In this document: piece after piece, positions 1 to 4,160 of the stretch
Layout of the letters: each line of letters starts with the position of its first letter
Position numbering within the stretch: the stretch's first letter is position 1
NCBI GenBank assembly: GCA_905479515.1
Contig: CAJQMX010000331.1
Coordinates: 1 to 10,080 of the forward strand
DNA from: an uncultured Parasphingopyxis sp.
GTDB taxonomy: Bacteria; Pseudomonadota; Alphaproteobacteria; Sphingomonadales; Sphingomonadaceae
Length of the DNA: 10,080 nucleotides
Direction: 5' to 3'
Notes under the pieces: generated by a model
The model's database searches: none
What the model saw: only the letters and a program-made list of their open reading frames with translations
What the model was told of the DNA's origin: nothing
Made by a program: the position numbers and the translations under genes

Positions 1-509
1 TGCCCGAGCATTTCTACACTAAACCCGAGCCCGTGATTGACCCCGCGCAGCGGATCGACCATGCGGAAGCGTTCTTTGCGGCGAGCCGCGCAGATTTACG
101 CCATGGAGGAAATCGCGCCTTTTATTCTGGCGGTAGTGATCACGTGCAAATGCCTCACTTTGAAACATTTATTAGCCCTGAGGCCTACTATGCGACCTTG
201 GCGCATGAGCTTACCCACTGGACGAAGCACCCCAAACGCCTCGACCGTGAGTTTGGACGGAAAAAATGGGGCGATGAAGGTTATGCAAGAGAAGAGCTTG
301 TTGCCGAACTTGGCGCAGCCTTCCTTTGTGCCGATTTAGGTCTAACCCCCGAAGCGGGCACCGATCATGCCGCTTATATTCAGAGCTGGCTTAAGGTCTT
401 GAAAGAAGACAAGCGCGCAATCTTTTCCGCAGCGGCGCACGCCCAAAAGGCAGCGGATTTTCTGCACAACTTTCAAAAGTCCGAAACAGAAGAAGGAGTT
501 GCCGCGTAA
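1..509 (+). CDS. ardC: ArdC-like antirestriction protein, C-terminal metallopeptidase part (5' end outside window)
   Basis: Partial gene: the frame is open from the first full codon at position 3, and 168 residues are visible. The family (ArdC, about 300 aa) has an N-terminal single-stranded DNA-binding domain and a C-terminal zincin-like metallopeptidase domain; ArdC proteins protect incoming plasmid DNA against host restriction. Only the zincin part is seen here. It carries the zinc-binding HELTH motif at bases 204-218 and, about 25 residues later, the conserved EELVAELGAAF helix with a candidate third zinc ligand. A GTG at 33 is not the real start, because the family match continues upstream of it. 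The stop codon at 507-509 lies in the loop of a GCCGC/GCGGC hairpin (501-514). The next gene follows 31 bases later on the same strand, so the two are probably co-transcribed. Family assignment is firm; substrate or activity in this strain is not shown. Confidence 0.9.
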   Translation, partial: PEHFYTKPEPVIDPAQRIDHAEAFFAASRADLRHGGNRAFYSGGSDHVQMPHFETFISPEAYYATLAHELTHWTKHPKRLDREFGRKKWGDEGYAREELVAELGAAFLCADLGLTPEAGTDHAAYIQSWLKVLKEDKRAIFSAAAHAQKAADFLHNFQKSETEEGVAA

Positions 510-540
510 GCGGCGGCTCCCCGTCACGGAGGACAAAGCA

Positions 541-801
541 ATGGAACAGCACAGAATCATATGGCGCAGCATCCCAATAGAGATCACCTACACGCCCGAC
601 CAGTTTGGCATGGTTGATCACATCGAACTGCACACCGAAAACAAGACACCTTTGCCCGTTACTGAGACGGGTTATCGCTCACATTTCATGAATAAGGGAA
701 CTGTTGCGCACAACGGCGGCGCGGTCGCTTTTGTGACGGCATGGCTTGATCATGAAGCCGAGCGGAAGAACTGGAGTAATGCGCAGCTATCTTTATTCTA
801 A
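541..801 (+). CDS. Small hypothetical protein downstream of ardC, C-terminal QLSLF
   Basis: An 86-aa protein of unknown function. The start is ATG 541, preceded by GGAGGA at 528-533. An earlier in-frame start at 499 would overlap ardC and lacks a comparable ribosome binding site. The sequence is a compact, mostly polar domain containing ITYTPDQFGMVDHIEL and, further on, ETGYRSHF and AFVTAWLDHEAE. It has no signal peptide or membrane segment. It resembles small proteins found next to ardC on alphaproteobacterial plasmids (recognised from memory, no search run). The last five residues, QLSLF (bases 784-798), match the known consensus pentapeptide QL(S/D)LF by which many replication and repair proteins bind the DNA polymerase III sliding clamp. 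The gene is followed by a strong terminator at 814-845, so it closes the ardC transcription unit. Function is not known. Confidence 0.85.
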   Translation: MEQHRIIWRSIPIEITYTPDQFGMVDHIELHTENKTPLPVTETGYRSHFMNKGTVAHNGGAVAFVTAWLDHEAERKNWSNAQLSLF

Positions 802-813
802 AGGTCAGAAATT

Positions 814-845
814 TGCGTCTGGCCATCTGGCCAGACGCATTTTTT
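814..845 (+). terminator. Rho-independent terminator after the ardC unit
   Basis: Two perfect 12-base arms, TGCGTCTGGCCA (814-825) and TGGCCAGACGCA (828-839), are separated by 2 bases and followed by six T (840-845). In RNA the innermost pairs would open to make a loop. It starts 12 bases after the 86-aa gene. The minus-strand 59-aa gene ends at 844, inside the T run, so the hairpin lies between two convergent genes. On the minus strand only a short AAATTT follows it, so termination in that direction would be weaker. Confidence 0.9.
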
Positions 846-1023
846 AAGGAGCGGGCATTCGCTTAGCCAACTCTTTTTCAAGAGCGTGCATCGTAGCAAG
901 CGCATCGCGCTGTGCTTGTGAGCCGCGCGGGGCATCTGCAAAAGCTATGAAAGCTTCTTTTCGAAGACCAAATAGTTCTGCGGTGCCAAGTGTTGCCGCT
1001 TCAAATTGTGAGACGAGTTTCAT
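844..1023 (-). CDS. Small hypothetical protein, 59 aa
   Basis: A 59-aa frame on the minus strand, starting at ATG 1023-1021 with the strong ribosome binding site AAGGAGG (1035-1029) five bases upstream and ending with TAA at 846-844. I do not recognise the family. The protein begins MKLVSQFEAATLG, has a middle stretch ELFGLRKEAFIAFADAPRG and a charged helical tail with ALEKELAKRMPAP. It has no cysteine, membrane segment or signal peptide. Support for a real gene is the near-ideal ribosome binding site, a protein-like amino acid mix and an exact fit between two structured sites: the terminator at its 3' end and the hairpin leader at its 5' end. It converges on the ardC unit and points away from the mobilisation genes. 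The ribosome binding site can pair with an upstream CCTCCTT, which suggests translational control. Function unknown. Confidence 0.7.
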   Translation of the reverse strand: MKLVSQFEAATLGTAELFGLRKEAFIAFADAPRGSQAQRDALATMHALEKELAKRMPAP

Positions 1024-1568
1024 CGTATCCTCCTTTTAATCAAGGAGGCCCCGAACCGTTCAGGGCCTTTCGGCCCCGCACACACAATCATTGGCCAATT
1101 ATGGCTCTGATGGTTCGGGCATCTGCACGTATGAAAAGGATAGATATGCTTGAAACACTTCGACGGATTGAAGCCGCAAAGGACGCGGCGTCTTGTCAGA
1201 ACTTATAGGTTTGATCGGAAAGATCGCTGACATCGTGTTTGGCGGTACCGGCGCTGCGACCCAGTGCGCCAGTTCTTGTTTCCATGAAGGTTTCCGCAAG
1301 ATTGCGGTGACGAGATATAGCTGCAAGTGACGGATGCGTCAGACGATGGGTAGACCGCTATTCCCTAATTCCTCTGCCAATCACCCTCTGATCTGGGTCG
1401 GCTTACAACAGAACACCCATGAATCCCTGACCGAACGCGGCATCAAATTTCAATGGCCTGCCCGCTCCACCTGGCTAAGCCAGCCGTGTTGACCATGAAC
1501 TCCGAGCCTTTGCCTTCGGCCTGACGGGAGGGCGTTAGTAAGCAAACCCAAACAAAGGAGATAAAACC
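1024..1568. other. 545-base stretch without a convincing gene
   Basis: Positions 1029-1076 hold the leader of the minus-strand 59-aa gene. Beyond that I see a 10-base perfect palindrome ATTGGCCAAT (1090-1099), a short inverted repeat CTGGCT-A-AGCCAG (1471-1483) and three short plus-strand frames: 1131-1208 (25 aa), 1193-1330 (45 aa, TTG start) and 1334-1492 (52 aa). None has a good ribosome binding site. The first two overlap in different frames, and the second and third are in the same frame split by a TGA at 1328-1330, which could be a decayed gene. The last 70 bases are the leader of the 77-aa gene. No promoter could be assigned with confidence. Confidence 0.5.
1029..1076 (-). promoter_or_regulatory. 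Candidate switch-like leader of the 59-aa gene: alternating hairpins over the ribosome binding site
   Basis: Read on the minus strand, three hairpins compete. Hairpin A pairs GGGCC (1076-1072) with GGCCC (1067-1063) around a GAAA tetraloop. Hairpin B pairs AGGCCC (1068-1063) with GGGCCT (1051-1046). Hairpin C pairs CCTCCTT (1048-1042) with AAGGAGG (1035-1029), which is the ribosome binding site five bases before the start codon. A and B exclude each other, and B takes three bases needed for C. A plus C would hide the ribosome binding site; B would loosen it. The pairings are seen directly; the regulatory role is inferred. It needs transcription to start upstream of 1076 on this strand, and no promoter could be fixed. 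Confidence 0.55.
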
Positions 1569-1802
1569 ATGGCACGCGAAAAAAACACCAACACCCAAGT
1601 CTCAAACGCACCCGAGTATCTGGCTTGGCACGTCACCGAGAAAGGCGAAAAATCCTACTGGAACAAAGTCGGCGCGGTATGGTCGCATAAAGACGGCAAG
1701 GGCTACACGCTACAGCTAGAGACCTGTCCGATCAATGGCCGGATCGTTCTGCGACTTCCGCTGGAAGACGCTCCTCAACCCGAAAAAGAGGGGAGCGCAT
1801 AA
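1569..1802 (+). CDS. Small conserved-type plasmid protein, 77 aa
   Basis: A 77-aa protein starting at ATG 1569 with AAAGGAG (1554-1560) eight bases upstream. It has a polar N-terminus, then EYLAWHVTEKGEKSYWNKVGA, WSHKDGKGYTLQLE and NGRIVLRLPLED: a short beta-rich pattern with conserved-looking tryptophans and a K-DGKG turn. From memory, proteins with the pattern 'W..VG..W.H.DGKG....L...P..GRIVLR' are common as hypothetical genes on alphaproteobacterial plasmids and integrative elements. No function is known to me, and there are no catalytic motifs, membrane segments or signal peptide. It converges on the relaxase gene, 11 bases from its stop codon, and its own stop codon lies in the loop of the shared hairpin at 1792-1809. 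Confidence 0.85.
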   Translation: MAREKNTNTQVSNAPEYLAWHVTEKGEKSYWNKVGAVWSHKDGKGYTLQLETCPINGRIVLRLPLEDAPQPEKEGSA

Positions 1803-1813
1803 GCGCTCCTTTC
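1791..1813. terminator. Hairpin terminator between convergent genes
   Basis: GGAGCGC (1792-1798) and GCGCTCC (1803-1809) form a 7-base-pair stem with an ATAA loop; on the plus strand wobble pairs can extend it outward. On the plus strand TTTC follows; on the minus strand CCCTC and then a run of five T follow. It lies between the stop codons of the 77-aa gene (in the loop) and of the relaxase (1816-1814), so it probably serves both directions, though neither T run is ideal. Confidence 0.6.
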
Positions 1814-3100
1814 TCACGGCCCCGATGGTCTGCGCGTTCGCTGGCGTGACCTGCGCCTTTCTTCTTCGCGCCTGCGCTCAGGATCAGGGCGTTCGATTTC
1901 CCGATAATTTGCGACATCCTTGCGCAACTGCATGAGCTCTTGGCTGGCAAGGCCACGTTGCCGTTTGATATCACGCTGCAGAACTTCACGCTCTTTGATC
2001 TGATCGAGGATCAAAGCGTCTTTCTCATCGCGATCACGCTGCCACGCGATCAAGGTCTCTCGCTCATTCTGCGCTTTGATCTTGGCATATTGTCCTGTCA
2101 ATCTGTGCCATATCCCAGAGAAACCATGCGGCATCCGATCAGCACGTTCTTTGGCCTCAGCAAGCCAACGCTTGTCAATTCCAGACCAAGTTTTGGCGCG
2201 CTGTTCTTGATGGCGTGCCACCATTTCTGCTTTGCGGAAGTCGAGCATGGCAAGCCGCTGCTTCGTGCTCGCTTCAGTTTCTTTTATGAACTCCTCGACT
2301 TTAGGCGTCATACTTTGCGCTATTGCTTCTTTGGCCTGATCAACGGACGAAAGATTTTCGCGATCTTCGAGACGCGCTTCGAGCTTTTTCGTCTTCACCC
2401 CCGCGTAGCGCGAGAGTGAAAAGACCTCGCCGCGATAATCAAGCACAACAAACCCACGTCTATCACCCTTGGCGAGCCAGAAGCCCCGCTCTTTGAGGGC
2501 GTGTTCAAACGAGGTGCGATTGTCAGAGAGCTTCCATGCGTCCTGAAGAGCTGCCTTGATCTCGCGTGGATCGACGCCAGCACGTTTTGCTTGTTGCCAT
2601 TCCTCGCGGCTGAAGCTCAGTGGATCGCGCAAGCGCCGATCTTGCAACCCGCGTGGCATGTTCCACCCATGCTCTAGATAAAGTTCGCGCGACACATCGC
2701 GCAGCTTTGTCTTGTAGTGAGGCAAATTGATTGCGCGCATCTTTTCAGTATCGATCCGAGACCACACTACATGTGCATGGCGTCTGCCATCTTTTTCATG
2801 AAAGACGATGGCGCGGGGTTGGTTTTCCAGCCCGAGCTTCTTCTCGATCATATCAGCGGTTTTCTCGAAAACTTCTGTCTCGACGTAAGCGCCTTCAGGC
2901 GGGTTGAGGCTCATCGAGAACAGATAGTTCTTGCAGCGTGTCCCTCTGGCGATGGCATCTGCTTCATGGAAAGCATCAAGAAGATCATCGCTGACAAAGC
3001 CCGAGACTTCATGCAATTCAACATGCTCGTTGTCGCGCGTGGCCAGAAGATACCGCGCCAGCTGACCCCCATCACCGCGCTCTTTGGCTTTGAGGATCAT
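1814..3100 (-). CDS. MOBP-type relaxase (Relaxase/Mobilisation nuclease family)
   Basis: A 428-aa DNA nicking enzyme that would start conjugative transfer by cutting one strand at oriT and staying bound to the 5' end. The three-histidine metal site of the family is plain: H101, H108 and H110 within FHEKDGRRHAHVVWSRID. Y17 in LARYLLA is the best candidate for the nicking tyrosine. The relaxase fold covers about residues 1-240. From about 250 to the end the protein is highly charged and helical, probably coiled coil, ending in an arginine-rich tail. No helicase, primase or TraG-like coupling domain is present, and no type IV secretion genes lie in the window, so the element looks mobilisable rather than shown to be self-transmissible. 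The start ATG overlaps the mobC stop as ATGA, indicating translational coupling. The exact MOB subfamily needs a profile search. Confidence 0.92.
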   Translation of the reverse strand: MILKAKERGDGGQLARYLLATRDNEHVELHEVSGFVSDDLLDAFHEADAIARGTRCKNYLFSMSLNPPEGAYVETEVFEKTADMIEKKLGLENQPRAIVFHEKDGRRHAHVVWSRIDTEKMRAINLPHYKTKLRDVSRELYLEHGWNMPRGLQDRRLRDPLSFSREEWQQAKRAGVDPREIKAALQDAWKLSDNRTSFEHALKERGFWLAKGDRRGFVVLDYRGEVFSLSRYAGVKTKKLEARLEDRENLSSVDQAKEAIAQSMTPKVEEFIKETEASTKQRLAMLDFRKAEMVARHQEQRAKTWSGIDKRWLAEAKERADRMPHGFSGIWHRLTGQYAKIKAQNERETLIAWQRDRDEKDALILDQIKEREVLQRDIKRQRGLASQELMQLRKDVANYREIERPDPERRREEERRRSRQRTRRPSGP

Positions 3101-3537
3101 GGCGACGCTCCTGGCGATTTACCAAGCGCGCGCAGCAGATCAGCCCGCAGCGCCCTGACTTCTTCGCATGCTGCGACAATATCAGCCTCAGTTTCTGGAG
3201 AGACTGGAAGTGAGCCCGTATTCACGGCCTTAGCCAGTTGGTTCAGGTTGTTTGACAGTCGTGAGCCGCCCAATGCCCCAAGCAAGCGTCCCAATGCTTC
3301 GCCATCCTTCACAGGGCTGTTTCCAGATTTCCTACGCGGCGCGACATCATCTCCGAACAAGCACTCACGAATATGAGCCGACAGAGCGCTTCTTCCACGT
3401 TCTGCATCGAGCTTTGCCCGCTCTTCGAAAGTAAAGCGTATCGAGAACGGCGGCGGATACTGGGGCTTGTCTACCTTATCTTTGGCAGATGCGATATTCG
3501 CTATGTCATTGAAATTATGGTGTAAAGTGCTCATCAT
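3097..3537 (-). CDS. mobC: MobC-like mobilisation accessory protein
   Basis: A protein of 146 aa from ATG 3537. The frame also has a GTG at 3540 and another ATG at 3534; 3537 is preferred because GAGG (3546-3543) sits five bases upstream. MobC-type proteins bind near oriT, help open the strands and recruit the relaxase. An N-terminal ribbon-helix-helix-like part (SIRFTFEERAKLDAERG through SAHIRECLFG, about residues 32-62) is followed by the family hallmark around residues 86-108, LGGSRLSNNLNQLAKAVNTG, and a charged C-terminal helix. It overlaps the relaxase start by four bases and the preceding 56-aa gene by 23 bases, so all three are probably one translationally coupled unit. The palindrome just upstream (3546-3560) is a candidate site for self-regulation. 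Confidence 0.88.
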   Translation of the reverse strand: MMSTLHHNFNDIANIASAKDKVDKPQYPPPFSIRFTFEERAKLDAERGRSALSAHIRECLFGDDVAPRRKSGNSPVKDGEALGRLLGALGGSRLSNNLNQLAKAVNTGSLPVSPETEADIVAACEEVRALRADLLRALGKSPGASP

Positions 3538-3685
3538 CACACCTCAGACTCTTAGAGTCTAATTGTGCGAGTTGGCGTTCCCATTCTTCAAGGGAATCGA
3601 ACAGCGCGTTCAATTCCTCGTCCCCCAGGGAATTGAACTGAGAGTTCAATCTTTTTCCCTCCGGGCGCGCCATTTCCTCATTCAT
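3515..3685 (-). CDS. Small acidic hypothetical protein between yaiI and mobC, 56 aa
   Basis: A 56-aa frame on the minus strand from ATG 3685-3683 to TAA 3517-3515. The start overlaps the yaiI stop as ATGA, and the end overlaps the mobC start by 23 bases. The product is acidic and helical, with FNSLGDEELNALFDSLEEWE followed by RQLAQLDSKSL; the middle looks like an amphipathic helix. I do not recognise the family. In favour of a real gene: the clean fit between two genes with coupling-type overlaps and the protein-like composition. Against: no close ribosome binding site (the nearest purine run, AAGGGAAGAAG, is far upstream) and heavy inverted-repeat content, so the region might be a DNA site that is open by chance. 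A second ATG at 3673 has GAGG only two bases upstream. It might be a small antitoxin-like or relaxosome protein, but nothing proves this. Confidence 0.6.
   Translation of the reverse strand: MNEEMARPEGKRLNSQFNSLGDEELNALFDSLEEWERQLAQLDSKSLRCDDEHFTP
3546..3560. repeat. Palindrome directly before the mobC ribosome binding site
   Basis: AGACTCT (3546-3552), one T, AGAGTCT (3554-3560): perfect 7-base arms. On the minus strand it abuts the GAGG of mobC. It could be an operator for MobC or another ribbon-helix-helix protein, or part of oriT; position is the only support for either role. Confidence 0.6.
3578..3650. repeat. Nested inverted repeats upstream of mobC (candidate oriT or operator region)
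   Basis: The core is a perfect 10-base inverted repeat, GTTCAATTCC (3608-3617) and GGAATTGAAC (3629-3638), with an 11-base loop. Each arm also belongs to a shorter palindrome: TCGAAC-N5-GTTCAA (3597-3613) and ATTGAAC-N5-GTTCAAT (3632-3650). The two are spaced 36 bases centre to centre and make an imperfect 24-base direct repeat on the minus strand. TTCCC/GGGAA (3578-3582, 3592-3596) adds a fourth pair. Mobilisation operons often have oriT and the MobC binding site upstream of mobC. No nick site consensus is recognised. The whole block lies inside the 56-aa frame. Confidence 0.65.
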
Positions 3686-4149
3686 TTATCAAAACTGCTT
3701 CTTCCCTTCTGAAGCTTTTGCAGAGTGTTCTCCAGCACATTCAGAAACTGGCTGCGATCTTTCTTGCTGAAGGCGGCGTTATACCCGGCGATTTCCCCGG
3801 TCTGTCTGAGGTGACTGTTCAGGTCCCGCATGGCGAGGGCCATGCCAATAGATTGCTGGGTAAAGGCTTTGCCGGTGGGACCAAGGACAACGGCGGATTT
3901 TTGCAGTGCTCTGTCCGCAAGCGGGATGTCGGAGGTAATCACGACATCGCCCGCCTTCACATTTTCGGCAATCCAGTTATCCGCCGCATCAAAGCCGTCA
4001 TCGACGACGATTTGCTCAATGAGGAGGCTCTGCGGAAGGCGCATCCAGCTGTTGCTGACCACATAGGTTACCAGTTTGTGCCGCCCGGCAACACGATACA
4101 CCTCGTCTTTAACCGGGCAGGCATCCGCATCTATGAAGATTCTTGTCAA
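3682..4149 (-). CDS. yaiI: YaiI/YqxD family protein (DUF188)
   Basis: A 155-aa protein, full length for the family. It has the hallmark N-terminus RIFIDADACPVKDEVYR (residues 3-19, with D7, D9 and C11) and the second acidic motif ITSDIPLADRAL (71-82). The family has a PIN-like fold with clustered acidic residues, and a nuclease role has been suggested elsewhere, but its function is not established. The start is TTG at 4149-4147, 11 bases after the end of the molybdenum hydroxylase gene, with only a weak AAGAG before it; the family N-terminus supports this start. The stop overlaps the ATG of the 56-aa gene (ATGA). It is a common chromosomal gene with no obvious link to the catabolic enzymes, so it may simply be the tail of the operon or the point where the mobile module joins. 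Confidence 0.9.
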   Translation of the reverse strand: MTRIFIDADACPVKDEVYRVAGRHKLVTYVVSNSWMRLPQSLLIEQIVVDDGFDAADNWIAENVKAGDVVITSDIPLADRALQKSAVVLGPTGKAFTQQSIGMALAMRDLNSHLRQTGEIAGYNAAFSKKDRSQFLNVLENTLQKLQKGRSSFDK

Positions 4150-4160
4150 ACTCTTGTTTT

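Noticed and set aside
499..540. Earlier start at 499 for the 86-aa gene
   Set aside because: It lies inside the end of ardC, the added residues look unnatural, and GGAGGA is placed for ATG 541.
1024..1060. AAGGAGG at 1042-1048 as a ribosome binding site for a plus-strand gene
   Set aside because: No start codon follows at a workable distance; the motif is explained as the partner arm that pairs with the minus-strand ribosome binding site.
1099..1326. Minus-strand frame of 75 aa in the gene-free stretch
   Set aside because: It has a TTG start without a ribosome binding site and no recognisable protein features.
2717..3376. Plus-strand frame of 219 aa opposite mobC and the relaxase
   Set aside because: It lies wholly antisense to two clearly recognisable genes, has no ribosome binding site and no family resemblance; it is a codon-bias shadow.
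3597..3649. LexA-type SOS box among the GTTC/GAAC repeats
   Set aside because: The alphaproteobacterial LexA box is a direct repeat GTTC-N7-GTTC; here the halves are inverted with 5-base spacing.
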